This document shows, one piece after another, positions 14,110-23,318 of a DNA stretch of 51,299 nucleotides (position 1 is the stretch's first letter; every line of letters begins with the position of its first letter). The notes below the pieces were generated by a model, which saw only the letters and a program-made list of their open reading frames with translations, made no database searches and had not been told where the DNA came from. Both the position numbers and the translations under genes were made by a program. This DNA comes from Oscillospiraceae bacterium (GTDB taxonomy: Bacteria; Bacillota; Clostridia; Oscillospirales; Ruminococcaceae), in NCBI GenBank assembly GCA_017547525.1, contig JAFYPL010000031.1, positions 1-51,299 on the forward strand. Reading direction: 5' to 3'.

Positions 14110-14466
14110 TTATTTATTTTTTAGCTTTTCAGACCATTCTTTTTCTTTAAAACCGACCAGTACAAAGTCATCGCCTATAAGCAAAGGCCTTTTTACCAGC
14201 ATGCCGTCGCTGGACAGCAGTGCCAGTTTTTCGCCATCAGACATATCAGGGAGACGGTCTTTAAGTTTGAGATCTTTATACAGCAATCCGCTTGTGTTGA
14301 AAAATTTTTTCATTTCCAGACCACTGGCTTCATGCCATGTGGCCAGTTCGTCGATTTTAGGGTTGTTCAGTTTTATATCTCTGAAATCATATTCAACACC
14401 GTTTTCGTCCAGCCAAGCTTTGGCTTTGGCGCAGGTGCTGCATTTAGGGTAGCAGATAAACAGCAT
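14110..14466 (-). CDS. ArsC/Spx/MgsR-like thioredoxin-fold protein
   Basis: A 118-residue protein of the ArsC-like thioredoxin superfamily. YPKCSTCAKAKAWL gives a CxxC near the N-terminus, DFRDIK follows, and LLSSDGMLVKRPLLIGDD is the family's conserved RP-containing C-terminal block. It may be a glutaredoxin-like reductase (YffB/arsenate reductase type) or an Spx-like RNA polymerase-binding regulator; sequence alone does not decide. ATG 14466 is chosen because CCGGAGG precedes it; longer starts run into the promoter region. It is monocistronic, divergent from the PfkB gene. Confidence 0.85.
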   Translation of the reverse strand: MLFICYPKCSTCAKAKAWLDENGVEYDFRDIKLNNPKIDELATWHEASGLEMKKFFNTSGLLYKDLKLKDRLPDMSDGEKLALLSSDGMLVKRPLLIGDDFVLVGFKEKEWSEKLKNK

Positions 14467-14540
14467 AGTATTACCTCCGGTTAAATTTGTCTTAATATTA
14501 TCACAGACCCATATGGTGGTCAATATTGTCATATTTGCTA

Positions 14541-14570
14541 TTGTGAAACTGACAGGCTATTTGATATAAT
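14541..14570 (+). promoter_or_regulatory. Promoter of the PfkB-family kinase gene
   Basis: -35 TTGTGA (14541-14546), 18-bp spacer, -10 TATAAT (14565-14570), 39 bp before ATG 14610. Confidence 0.6.
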
Positions 14571-14609
14571 ATAACCATCTTTTACTAATTGTTGTATTCA
14601 GAGGGGATT

Positions 14610-15509
14610 ATGAAAAAAATACTGATTATAGGCTCAACAGTTGTTGATATGATTATCAATGTTGACCATCTGCCTACCACAAAAGCAGATATACACATTT
14701 CCAGTCAGACAGCATCTATGGGTGGATGTGCATATAATGTATCTGACACAGTGCGCAATTTTGGTACTCCAAATATCCTTTTTTCACCGGTAGGTACAGG
14801 GGTATACGGTGATTTTGTCCGCAATGGTCTTGCGAAGAAAGGTCTTGTCAGTCCTATTCCACCGGTAGACGGAGATAATGGCTGTTGCTACTGTTTTGTT
14901 GAAGAAAGCGGAGAAAGAACTTTTGTAGCTTATCATGGCGTGGAATATCACTTTAAGCCTGAATGGCTGGATGCTATCGATGTGAACGATATTCATAGTG
15001 TATATATCTGTGGTCTGGAGATAGAAGAAGCCACAGGCGAAACCATAGTTGAGTGGCTGGAAAAAAATCCACAGTTGCCGCTTTTCTTTGCGCCAGGGCC
15101 AAGAATTATGAAAATCAGTCCGGAATTGCTGGAACGCCTGTTCAAACTGCATCCGATAATGCATCTCAATGACGATGAAATTGCTGAATATACAGGCACA
15201 AAAGACCTGGGAGACGCTATGGCATTATTGCAGGCACTTACCGGTAATACAGTTATTGTTACTATGGGCGATCAGGGTGCGGTATGGATGGAATCCGGTG
15301 AAATTTACCATATACCTGCAGTGGAAGTGGACAACGTAGTCGACACTATAGGTGCAGGCGACAGTCATATAGGTGCTATTATGTCTGCGCTTTACGCCGG
15401 TATGGATATGGCACATGCTATAGCCATGGCAAATATGGTGGCGGCAAAAGTGGTGTGCGTAAAAGGCGCTTTACTGACAAAAGAAGAGTTTAATACAGTT
15501 TTTGAATAA
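14610..15509 (+). CDS. PfkB-family carbohydrate/nucleoside kinase
   Basis: A 299-residue ribokinase-superfamily kinase, ATP-dependent phosphorylation of a sugar or nucleoside. The N-terminal [10 protein letters not shown] and [12 protein letters not shown] correspond to the substrate-binding start (the usual GG-x-x-N pattern). [14 protein letters not shown] near the C-terminus holds the catalytic Asp and anion hole. ATG 14610 follows AGGGGATT. The acetyltransferase gene starts 23 nt downstream, so the two likely form an operon ending at the 16092 terminator. The nearby nucleoside hydrolase makes a nucleoside or ribose substrate attractive, but this is inference. Confidence 0.88.
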   Translation: MKKILIIGSTVVDMIINVDHLPTTKADIHISSQTASMGGCAYNVSDTVRNFGTPNILFSPVGTGVYGDFVRNGLAKKGLVSPIPPVDGDNGCCYCFVEESGERTFVAYHGVEYHFKPEWLDAIDVNDIHSVYICGLEIEEATGETIVEWLEKNPQLPLFFAPGPRIMKISPELLERLFKLHPIMHLNDDEIAEYTGTKDLGDAMALLQALTGNTVIVTMGDQGAVWMESGEIYHIPAVEVDNVVDTIGAGDSHIGAIMSALYAGMDMAHAIAMANMVAAKVVCVKGALLTKEEFNTVFE

Positions 15510-15532
15510 TTAAAATCAGTGGAGGATATCTT

Positions 15533-16081
15533 ATGGAAAACAGGTTTTTGGGTGGATATACACGGGGATGGTTTGATTCAATTGTAAAAAGCCGTGACCT
15601 TATATATCAGTACAACAACAGTCATCCTACAGAACTGCGCAAAAGATATGAAATACTTAAGGAACTTCTGGGCCAGTGCCACGAAGATACACTTATAGAG
15701 CCTCCTTTCCGTTGTGATGAAGGTAAAAATGTTTTTATAGGCAAACATTTTTATGCAAATTACAATCTGGTAATTCTGGACCATGAAAAAATCACCATCG
15801 GTAACAATGTAATGCTGGGGCCTAATGTGGTACTTACCAGCGCTACACATAATGTAGATTACCGTATCCGTAATAAAGACGACGATATGGATATAATGGG
15901 CGCACCTATAGTTATAGAGGATTATGTGTGGATAGGCGCGAATGTTACGGTTATGCCGGGTGTTACAATAGGTAAACACAGCGTTGTGGCTGCAGGTAGT
16001 GTAGTTACAAAAGACGTGCCACCAGATGTTATAGTGGGGGGTGCTCCTGCGAAAATTATCAAAAAACTAGATATTGAATAA
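15533..16081 (+). CDS. Hexapeptide-repeat sugar O-acetyltransferase (maltose/galactoside type)
   Basis: A 182-residue acetyl-CoA-dependent O-acetyltransferase of the LacA/Maa/NodL group. The N-terminal ~60 residues form the helical cap, followed by left-handed beta-helix repeats such as [15 protein letters not shown] and [16 protein letters not shown]. The catalytic His lies in [10 protein letters not shown]. The C-terminal [20 protein letters not shown] is a family signature. GGAGGATATCTT stands before ATG 15533. It is the second gene after the PfkB-family kinase. The acceptor sugar is not predictable. Confidence 0.9.
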   Translation: MENRFLGGYTRGWFDSIVKSRDLIYQYNNSHPTELRKRYEILKELLGQCHEDTLIEPPFRCDEGKNVFIGKHFYANYNLVILDHEKITIGNNVMLGPNVVLTSATHNVDYRIRNKDDDMDIMGAPIVIEDYVWIGANVTVMPGVTIGKHSVVAAGSVVTKDVPPDVIVGGAPAKIIKKLDIE

Positions 16082-16091
16082 CATATACTGA

Positions 16092-16128
16092 CACCGTGAA
16101 TTTCTTTGGAAATTCACGGTGCTTTTTT
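16092..16128 (+). terminator. Terminator of the kinase-acetyltransferase operon
   Basis: CACCGTGAATTTC (16092-16104) and GAAATTCACGGTG (16109-16121), a perfect 13-bp stem, then a CTTTTTTG tail. Confidence 0.95.
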
Positions 16129-16207
16129 GTATTTTTGCAGCATTATTTTTTACCTGCAGGGATGAAAAATTTACCATTTTTGCCTTGTGAAAATTAGTGA
16201 TTTTAAG

Positions 16208-16236
16208 TTGCATTTAAGGATAGTATGATGTATAAT
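16208..16236 (+). promoter_or_regulatory. Promoter of the division/cell-wall (dcw) cluster
   Basis: -35 TTGCAT (16208-16213), 17-bp spacer, consensus -10 TATAAT (16231-16236), directly upstream of the GTG repeat array and 96 bp from mraZ. Confidence 0.75.
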
Positions 16237-16246
16237 ATTAGCAACA

Positions 16247-16296
16247 GTGGGGAAAAGTGTCCATTTGTGAGAAAAAGTGGTAAAAAGTGGGCAATT
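16247..16296 (+). promoter_or_regulatory. Five-repeat MraZ-type operator
   Basis: Five 10-bp units start with GTG at 16247, 16257, 16267, 16277 and 16287: GTGGGGAAAA, GTGTCCATTT, GTGAGAAAAA, GTGGTAAAAA, GTGGGCAATT. MraZ is known to bind TGGG-type repeats spaced by one helical turn in front of its own gene, so this is very probably its autoregulatory site. The array sits just after the -10 element, where bound protein would block initiation. Confidence 0.85.
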
Positions 16297-16331
16297 TCTT
16301 AATGATTTTTACGGAAAGGTGGCGTTGATAT

Positions 16332-16751
16332 ATGTTAATGGGCAGATTCGATTATACAGTCGATTCCAAAAGCCGTGTCAATTTCCCGCCAAAATTCCGT
16401 AATGAAATGGGCGACGTGCTCTACGTGACAAAATGGTTTGACAAATGTCTGGTTGCTTACGGTCAGGAACAGTGGGACAAGCTGGACAGCCGTTTTGAAG
16501 ATATGCCTACAGTACAGGCCAAAGATATGTTGCGTGTACTTTATGGTAATGCTGTTGAACTGGTACCGGACAAGCAGGGCAGAATACTGTTGCCACAGTA
16601 TCTGAAAGACCATGCTGGTATCACTAAAGACATAGTTGTAGTAGGCGCCAGAAGTTACGCTGAAATCTGGGATAAAGAGGCTTACGAAGAACATCAGAGA
16701 AATACAGACTTTGCTGCAATTGAGCAGAAGCTGATAGATATGGAGTTTTAG
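16332..16751 (+). CDS. mraZ: Transcriptional regulator MraZ
   Basis: A 139-residue MraZ with two AbrB-like SpoVT/MraZ half-domains. The first is DYTVDSKSRVNFPPKFR, the second ELVPDKQGRILLPQYL, each with the conserved D-x-x-x-R-hydrophobic-P pattern. It forms ring oligomers that bind repeats upstream of its own gene and repress the dcw cluster. AAGGTGG precedes ATG 16332. rsmH begins 3 nt after its stop. The five phased repeats upstream support autoregulation. Confidence 0.97.
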   Translation: MLMGRFDYTVDSKSRVNFPPKFRNEMGDVLYVTKWFDKCLVAYGQEQWDKLDSRFEDMPTVQAKDMLRVLYGNAVELVPDKQGRILLPQYLKDHAGITKDIVVVGARSYAEIWDKEAYEEHQRNTDFAAIEQKLIDMEF

Positions 16752-16754
16752 GTT

Positions 16755-17681
16755 ATGAGCGAATTCAGTCACAAACCGATAATGCTGATGCAGTGCATCG
16801 ACGGACTGGCCATCAGACCTGACGGTATATATGTGGATGGTACCTGTGGTGGTGCCGGCCACTCAAAAGAAATAGCAAAAAGAATTACAGATGGTATGCT
16901 GTATGGTCTGGATCAGGACCCTGATGCAGTGGCTGTGGCCTCATCAAGACTGCGGGGTCTGCCTGCAAAAGTATTACATACCAATTTCCGTAACGCACGT
17001 ACAGCACTGGCTAAAGAAGGCGTGGAAAAAATCGATGGCGTCCTGCTGGACCTTGGTGTTTCCAGTTATCAGCTGGATACAGCCGAAAGAGGATTTTCTT
17101 ACAATGCTGACGCATATCTGGATATGCGCATGAGCAAAGAAGGTCCGACCGCTGCAGATCTGGTGAATACACTCTCACTGCAGGAAATCACAGATATTTT
17201 AAGAGATTATGGCGAAGAAAAATTTGCTTATCAGATAGCGAAAAAAATAATCGCTTATAGAGAAAATCAGCCTATTACAACTACTATGCAGCTGTCAGAA
17301 ATAGTAAACAGCGCATATCCGGCGGCTGAAAGAAGAAAGAGCAAAAACCCATCACGTAAAACATTCCAGGCACTGCGTATAGCAGTAAATGATGAACTGG
17401 GAGCTCTGAAAGATGCACTGGAAGACCTGTTTGATATGCTGAATCCGGGCGGCAGAATGTGTATTATCACATTCCATTCTCTGGAAGACAGAATAGTTAA
17501 ACAGTATTTTAAACAGCTGGCAGTAAAATGCACATGCCCTAAAGAATTTCCGGTATGTGTATGTGGCGGTAAAGCCAAGGCAGAGCTGGTGACAAATAAA
17601 CCGCTGGTGGCAGACCGGGAAGAACAGGAAGAAAACCGCCGCAGCCGCTCAGCTAAATTGAGAATTGTTGAGAAATTGTAG
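16755..17681 (+). CDS. rsmH: 16S rRNA (cytosine1402-N4)-methyltransferase RsmH
   Basis: A 308-residue RsmH (MraW), which methylates N4 of C1402 in 16S rRNA using SAM. HKPIMLMQCIDGL begins the fold, VDGTCGGAGHSKEI is the SAM-binding loop, and DGVLLDLGVSSYQLD and FSYNADAYLDMRM are family signatures. A C-terminal Cys-rich segment (CTCPKEFPVCVCGGK) is common in the family. It is the second dcw gene, 3 nt after mraZ. Length and order are canonical. Confidence 0.97.
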   Translation: MSEFSHKPIMLMQCIDGLAIRPDGIYVDGTCGGAGHSKEIAKRITDGMLYGLDQDPDAVAVASSRLRGLPAKVLHTNFRNARTALAKEGVEKIDGVLLDLGVSSYQLDTAERGFSYNADAYLDMRMSKEGPTAADLVNTLSLQEITDILRDYGEEKFAYQIAKKIIAYRENQPITTTMQLSEIVNSAYPAAERRKSKNPSRKTFQALRIAVNDELGALKDALEDLFDMLNPGGRMCIITFHSLEDRIVKQYFKQLAVKCTCPKEFPVCVCGGKAKAELVTNKPLVADREEQEENRRSRSAKLRIVEKL

Positions 17682-17707
17682 GAATATAAAAAAAGGGGAG
17701 TTAAGAT

Positions 17708-18181
17708 ATGGACAGACAGAATGTGGCTTATGACCTGTCATTCTATGAAACAGAACAGGAAAGACACATAGCCAGAAAAGAGAAAAAACAGAGTGCTGTT
17801 ATCAATGCACAGGCTAAATTCTCTCTGGGCAAAAGAATATTGAATATATTCAGCATGGCTGTTATGCTGGCACTGGTTATTGCTGTAGTTGCTACAAATG
17901 CGTCTATTACTGCTTACTCCACAAAGATAGCTGACGAACAGGCAGCCATTGTACAGCTGGAAAGTGAAAAATCCTACCTGGAATTTACTCTGGAAAGCCG
18001 TATGTCTCTGAATGAAATTGAAAACTATGCTATCAATACACTGGGCATGGTAAAAATGGATGCAACACAGAAGAAATATGTGGAACTGGAAAGCGAAAAC
18101 AAAATCGTAGTCAGCGATAACTCTGTAACAGAGAAACTGGGCGAGGCAATACAACCTATATTGTCATATTTGTTGCCTTAA
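17708..18181 (+). CDS. ftsL: FtsL-like division protein
   Basis: A 157-residue bitopic membrane protein. A basic cytoplasmic region (about 1-48) precedes one membrane segment (about 50-72, MAVMLALVIAVVATNASITA) and a short coiled coil (IADEQAAIVQLESEKSYLEF). Similarity to FtsL is weak, as is usual for this fast-evolving protein, but position between rsmH and the class B PBP, size and topology agree. It would pair with DivIC/FtsB and FtsQ at the septum. GGGGAGTTAAGAT precedes ATG 17708. Confidence 0.85.
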   Translation: MDRQNVAYDLSFYETEQERHIARKEKKQSAVINAQAKFSLGKRILNIFSMAVMLALVIAVVATNASITAYSTKIADEQAAIVQLESEKSYLEFTLESRMSLNEIENYAINTLGMVKMDATQKKYVELESENKIVVSDNSVTEKLGEAIQPILSYLLP

Positions 18182-18281
18182 AAAAATAGAATTTAGTAGA
18201 ATACAGGCGGAGAGTGCAGACAAATACGTGTTTGTTATTCTTCGCCTATATCAATAATAAAGCTGACTGAAAGAGAAACAA

Positions 18282-20501
18282 ATGGCTAATAATAGAAAAA
18301 ATCAGTCTCATGTAACAAATGCAATGCGCAAAAAAACCTTGATTGTGGTGGTGCTTGCCTGTCTTTGCTTTGCTGCTGTGGCTGCCAACATGTTCAGGAT
18401 ACAGATACTGAACTATGAAAAATACAAAACCCGCGCTACACAGATACAGTTGCGTGAAACCGAACTGTCTGCAAAACGAGGTACCATATATGATTCAAAC
18501 ATGAAAGTACTGGCGCAGACTGCCACAGTATGGACTATTTTTGTGTCTCCTGCCGAAAGTAAAGAAGCACAGCACCAGACTATAGCACAGGGCCTGTCCA
18601 GAATACTGGAAGTGGATGAACAGACCATACTCAATAAACTGCAACGTACATCTAGCTATTATGAAATAGTAAAACAAAAAGTGGATAAACCGCTGGCTGA
18701 TGAAGTTATACGGTTCTGTAAAGAAAATAAACTCTCTGGCGTAAACATTGTGGAAGACTATAAGCGCTACTACCCATATGGTGAGTTTGCTGCTACAATA
18801 CTTGGCTTCTGTGGCAGTGATAATCAGGGGCTTGCCGGTCTTGAAAGTTATTACGATGAAGAACTCACAGGCGAGAATGGTCGTGTTATAGCGGCTAAAA
18901 ACGGCTGGGGCGAAGATATGGGCTATGGTAATGAAGTTATCAGTGAGACACGTAACGGCTATAGTCTTGTAACTACCATAGATGAAACTGTACAGCATTA
19001 TCTGGAAAAACATCTGGCGCTTAATGCCGAAAAACATGGCGCTCTGGAAGGTGCGGCGGGTATCGTAATGAATGTGAAAACAGGGGCAATTCTGGCCATG
19101 GCCAATTACCCTGCCTATGACCCTAATGAACCTTATGCACTGGTTGATGAAGAACTGTACAACAGTATCATGGCCATTACAGATGATGCTGAAAGAAATC
19201 AGGCAATGAGCCGGGCCCGCCAGAAACAGTGGAGAAACAAAGCTGTAAACGATTTGTATGAACCGGGCTCTGTATTTAAAGTTATTACTGCTTCTGCAGC
19301 TATTGATGCCGGTACAGAAACACTGTACTCCACATTCAATTGCACTGGCGCAGTACAGATAGAAAACCGAATCATGAAATGTTCCCAGACATGGGGTCAT
19401 GGTCATGAAACTTTTTCACAGGCACTGATAAATTCCTGTAACCCTGCCTTTATTGATATAGGTACCACAATGGGTAAAGATACTTTCTTTGACTATTTCT
19501 ACTCATTTGGTATGGCAGAAAAAACAGGTATTGACCTGCCTGGTGAACAGAACAGTCTGCATTATACTGCAGAAACACATACAGCAGTTACTCTGGCCAG
19601 TTCCGCTTTCGGTCAGTCAAATAAAGTAACTCCTATACAGATGATTACAGCCATAGCAGCTGCAGTAAACGGCGGAAACCTGGTAACACCGCATCTGGTG
19701 TCAAAAATGCTGGACGATGATGGCAACGTGGTAAAGGATATGACTCCTGAAATCCGTCGTCAGGTTATCAGTGAAGAGACCAGTAAAACTATAAGAAATA
19801 TTCTTAAAGAAAACGTAGATACAAGCGCACACAGAGCTTACGTGGCAGGTTACCGTGTAGGCGGTAAATCCGGTACATCACAGAAACTGGATACACCACA
19901 GGATGATGACTACATAGCATCATTTGTGGGCGTGGCACCTTGTGATGACCCTGAAATCGCAGTACTTATTCTGTTTGATACACCTACAGGTGCAGACGGC
20001 TACTACGGCGGTATCCTTGCAGGTCCTGTAGTAGGTGCACTCATGGGTGAAATACTGCCATACCTTGGTGTGGAACAGGTATTCAGCGCAGAAGAACGGA
20101 AACTGGTTACTGTTACAACACCTTCAATAACAGGTTACCATATTACAGATGCAGCGGTTAAACTGCAGCAGTCCGGATTGTCAATCAAGACAGTAGGCAA
20201 CGGGGATACAGTAATTTCCCAGTACCCCGCTTACGGTCAGAAAATAACAACTGGCAGCACGATTATAGCATATACCGAACAGGGCGAAGCCACTATGGTC
20301 ACAGTACCTGATCTGCGTGATAAATCACCGCAGTCAGTAAATAGCACTTTGAGCGCTATGGGGCTGAATATAACCGAACAGGGCGCATACAGCGGTACTA
20401 ACGGTGTAAGAGTACAGTCACAAAGCCCGAATGCCGGTGACAAAGTACCTATGGGCAGTACAATTACAATAACTTATTACGATCCTACTTATGTAGAGTA
20501 A
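18282..20501 (+). CDS. Class B penicillin-binding protein with two PASTA domains (SpoVD/PBP2x type)
   Basis: A 739-residue peptidoglycan DD-transpeptidase. An N-terminal membrane anchor (about 18-40) and a PBP dimerisation domain are followed by the transpeptidase domain. The active site shows SxxK in YEPGSVFKV (Ser330), SxN in INSCNPAF and KSG in GGKSGTSQ (Lys529). Two PASTA domains at the C-terminus begin near TVTTPSITGYH and MVTVPDLRDK. It is the septal or spore-cortex transpeptidase partner of the FtsW-type polymerase encoded downstream. The ribosome site GAAAGAGAAAC is weak. The 100-bp gap after ftsL holds an imperfect hairpin (about 18203-18250) without a T run. Confidence 0.95.
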   Translation: MANNRKNQSHVTNAMRKKTLIVVVLACLCFAAVAANMFRIQILNYEKYKTRATQIQLRETELSAKRGTIYDSNMKVLAQTATVWTIFVSPAESKEAQHQTIAQGLSRILEVDEQTILNKLQRTSSYYEIVKQKVDKPLADEVIRFCKENKLSGVNIVEDYKRYYPYGEFAATILGFCGSDNQGLAGLESYYDEELTGENGRVIAAKNGWGEDMGYGNEVISETRNGYSLVTTIDETVQHYLEKHLALNAEKHGALEGAAGIVMNVKTGAILAMANYPAYDPNEPYALVDEELYNSIMAITDDAERNQAMSRARQKQWRNKAVNDLYEPGSVFKVITASAAIDAGTETLYSTFNCTGAVQIENRIMKCSQTWGHGHETFSQALINSCNPAFIDIGTTMGKDTFFDYFYSFGMAEKTGIDLPGEQNSLHYTAETHTAVTLASSAFGQSNKVTPIQMITAIAAAVNGGNLVTPHLVSKMLDDDGNVVKDMTPEIRRQVISEETSKTIRNILKENVDTSAHRAYVAGYRVGGKSGTSQKLDTPQDDDYIASFVGVAPCDDPEIAVLILFDTPTGADGYYGGILAGPVVGALMGEILPYLGVEQVFSAEERKLVTVTTPSITGYHITDAAVKLQQSGLSIKTVGNGDTVISQYPAYGQKITTGSTIIAYTEQGEATMVTVPDLRDKSPQSVNSTLSAMGLNITEQGAYSGTNGVRVQSQSPNAGDKVPMGSTITITYYDPTYVE

Positions 20502-20512
20502 ACGGAGGACAG

Positions 20513-21958
20513 ATGAACATACAGTCATTATTGAAAAATATTGAATATACAGGAACTGTAAAAGATTTTGATACAGATTTTGTAACTGATGACTCACGCA
20601 AAGTGCGTCCTGGCTGTGTGTTCGTTTGCAGCCGAGGTTTAACATTTGATGGTCATACTTTTGCAGAAAAAGCGCTGGAAATAGGTGCAAAACTGGTTGT
20701 CTGTGAAAAAGATATGGGTCTTGAGGACCAGATTATAGTAAAAAACAGCCGCCAGACATATTCATTGCTATGCGCCAACCTTTTTGACAATCCTTCACGA
20801 AAAATGAAGATGATAGGTATAACAGGCACAAACGGCAAAACCACATCGGCTTTTCTTATAAAAGACCTGCTGGAACAGTTGGGTAAAAAAGTGGGTCTGA
20901 TGGGTACAGTGCAGAATATGATTGACCAGCAGATTATACCTGCAAAATTTACCACTCCACAGCCTTATGAGCTGAATGCACTGCTGAGTCAGATGTATAA
21001 ATCAGGCTGCGAATATGTGGTTATGGAAGTATCCAGTCAGGCGTTGGTACAAAACAGACTTTATGGTATACAGTATGATGTGGCGGTATTTACTAACCTG
21101 ACACAGGATCATCTGGATTATCATAAAACAATGGAAAATTACTTTGATGCCAAATGCCTTCTGTTTGAAAACAGCAGAAATATCATTGTTAACAGTGATG
21201 ATGATTATGGTAAAATCGTGGCAAAAAGATATGCCCACAAAAATGTGGTTACTTTCTCTGCCAGAAATGATGAGGCAGATTATACTGCGAAAAACATATC
21301 CTTTACACAGAACAGCGTTAAATTCCTGATGGTGGGTAAAGGCAGTATAAACCGTGTAAACTTCCCTATGCCTGGTGAATATTCAGTGCACAACGCTATG
21401 GGTGCTGCGCTGGCAGCGGCTGCGCTGGATTTCACAGATGAACAGGTGGCAAAAGCACTGGGTAATGTAAAAGGTGTAAAAGGCAGATGCGAAATACTGG
21501 TAAAAGAGCCTTTTACAGTTATCTGTGACTATGCTCATACTGCTGACGGTCTGGAAAATATACTTTCCAGCCTGAGACCTTTTGTAAAAAACAGAATGAT
21601 TGTTCTCTTCGGTTGTGCCGGTGAAAGGGATGCTGTTAAACGTATACCTATGGCAGAAGCAGTGGGCAAGTATGCGGATTATGTGGTTATCACCAGTGAT
21701 AACCCACGCAAAGAAGACCCACAGTCTATAATAGACAGTGTGAAAGGGTATTTCGATGAAAAAAATATCCCTTACACAGCTGAAGTAGACCGAAGAAAGG
21801 CTATAAATATTGCTCTGAATATGTTACAATATAATGAAACCCTGATTTTATGCGGTAAAGGCCATGAAGACTATCAGGTGCTGAATGGTGTTACAGTTTA
21901 TCTGGATGAGCATGAAATCGTGGCAAAATTTATGGACAAATACAACAGAGGAAAATAA
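20513..21958 (+). CDS. murE: UDP-MurNAc-tripeptide ligase MurE (meso-diaminopimelate-adding)
   Basis: A 481-residue Mur ligase adding the third residue to UDP-MurNAc-L-Ala-D-Glu. The ATP-binding loop is GITGTNGKTT. The amino-acid selectivity motif is DNPRKEDP, the DNPR form that recognises meso-diaminopimelate rather than lysine. Thus the peptidoglycan is expected to be A1-gamma (mDAP). CGGAGGACAG precedes ATG 20513, 11 nt after the PBP gene. murF follows at 5 nt. Confidence 0.96.
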   Translation: MNIQSLLKNIEYTGTVKDFDTDFVTDDSRKVRPGCVFVCSRGLTFDGHTFAEKALEIGAKLVVCEKDMGLEDQIIVKNSRQTYSLLCANLFDNPSRKMKMIGITGTNGKTTSAFLIKDLLEQLGKKVGLMGTVQNMIDQQIIPAKFTTPQPYELNALLSQMYKSGCEYVVMEVSSQALVQNRLYGIQYDVAVFTNLTQDHLDYHKTMENYFDAKCLLFENSRNIIVNSDDDYGKIVAKRYAHKNVVTFSARNDEADYTAKNISFTQNSVKFLMVGKGSINRVNFPMPGEYSVHNAMGAALAAAALDFTDEQVAKALGNVKGVKGRCEILVKEPFTVICDYAHTADGLENILSSLRPFVKNRMIVLFGCAGERDAVKRIPMAEAVGKYADYVVITSDNPRKEDPQSIIDSVKGYFDEKNIPYTAEVDRRKAINIALNMLQYNETLILCGKGHEDYQVLNGVTVYLDEHEIVAKFMDKYNRGK

Positions 21959-21963
21959 GTATT

Positions 21964-23310
21964 ATGAGACCTGTTTTACTTTCACAACTTGTTAAAGGTA
22001 TCTGTGTACCACAGACAGATTGTTATATAGAACATATTACATCCGATTCACGCACAGCCTGCGAAAACAGTGTTTTTCTGGCTATCCGCGGTGAAAGGGT
22101 AAACGGTGAAAACTACGCCAAAGGTGCAGTAGAAAAAGGCACATGTATGGTTATCACAGAAAATCATATAGATGATATACCTGACCATATGCAGGCGGTA
22201 GTTCCAAATATACTTGATGCCAGCATTCAGATGGGTGCAAATGTAAGGGAAACATTTGATATAGATGTTATCGGTGTTACCGGTAGTATGGGTAAAACAA
22301 CTACAAAAGATTTTATTTATACAGCTATTTCACCTTTTGCTCCTACAGTAAGAACAGAAGGCAACCGGAACAATGAACTGGGTATGCCTAAAACAATATA
22401 TACATTCACCCGGCAGGACAGATTTGCTGTACTGGAAATGGGTATGGAAGCGCTGGGAGATATTCACAAACTGTCTATGGCAGCAAAACCAAAAGCGGCA
22501 GTTATCAGCTGTATCGGTATTTCTCATCTGGAAAGACTGGGCAGCAGGGAAAATATTCTCAAAGCAAAACTGGAAATGTGCGACGGTATGCCGGCCGAAG
22601 GTGTACTGGTGCTGAATGGTGACGATGATTATCTGCCACATGCACAGATTACAAATCCTGCAAATGTAGTTTATTTTGCTATAAACAACACCGATGCTGA
22701 TGTTACTGCAAAAAACATCAGACAGGAAAGAACAACTACATATTTCACTATATGCGATAAAGTGCATGGTGAAATTGACTGCAAAATTCCTGCAGTAGGT
22801 AACCATAATGTAATGAATGCCCTGTCTGCCTACACTCTGGTAAGCCGTCTGGGATTTGACGCACGTCAGACCGCAGAAAATCTTGCAGGCTATGTGCCAT
22901 CAGGTATGAGACAGAAATTCGTGGAAAAAGATGGTGTGATGTTTGTGGAAGACTGCTACAATGCTGCACCGGACTCGATGAAAGCTGCGGTTGATACAGT
23001 GAAAAGCATATCAGAAGGCAGAACAATTGCTGTATTCGGCGATATGCTGGAACTGGGCAGTGACGAAGACGCATTGCACTATGGTGTAGGTCAGTATGCC
23101 AGAGAAAAAGGCATTGATTTCATGTGGACATTTGGACGCAGAGCAAAACACATCTGTGCAGGTTTCGGTGATGGTGCGCTGAACTTTGACACCAAACAGG
23201 AACTGGGCGAATACATTATCGCAAACCTCAAAGAAGGCGATACAATAGTATTCAAAGCCAGCCACAGCATGCGGTTTGAAGATATCATAGAACAGGTATA
23301 TAAAAAATAG
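21964..23310 (+). CDS. murF: UDP-MurNAc-pentapeptide synthetase MurF
   Basis: A 448-residue Mur ligase that adds D-Ala-D-Ala to the UDP-MurNAc-tripeptide. Visible motifs are the N-terminal ITSDSRTACENSVFLAI, the ATP loop GVTGSMGKTTTKD, EGNRNNELGMPKT, and the late FVEDCYNAAPDSMKAAV and VFGDMLELG, all typical of MurF. GAGGAAAATAAG upstream overlaps the murE stop. It precedes mraY by 8 nt. Confidence 0.96.
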   Translation: MRPVLLSQLVKGICVPQTDCYIEHITSDSRTACENSVFLAIRGERVNGENYAKGAVEKGTCMVITENHIDDIPDHMQAVVPNILDASIQMGANVRETFDIDVIGVTGSMGKTTTKDFIYTAISPFAPTVRTEGNRNNELGMPKTIYTFTRQDRFAVLEMGMEALGDIHKLSMAAKPKAAVISCIGISHLERLGSRENILKAKLEMCDGMPAEGVLVLNGDDDYLPHAQITNPANVVYFAINNTDADVTAKNIRQERTTTYFTICDKVHGEIDCKIPAVGNHNVMNALSAYTLVSRLGFDARQTAENLAGYVPSGMRQKFVEKDGVMFVEDCYNAAPDSMKAAVDTVKSISEGRTIAVFGDMLELGSDEDALHYGVGQYAREKGIDFMWTFGRRAKHICAGFGDGALNFDTKQELGEYIIANLKEGDTIVFKASHSMRFEDIIEQVYKK

Positions 23311-23318
23311 GAGCAATT

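Noticed and set aside
14110-14466. Calling the ArsC-like protein a true arsenate reductase
   Set aside because: No other arsenic genes are near and the CxxC motif is shared by Spx/MgsR/YffB proteins, so only the superfamily is given.
18203-18250. Imperfect hairpin between ftsL and the PBP gene as a terminator
   Set aside because: It has mismatches and no T run, and the operon must continue through it.
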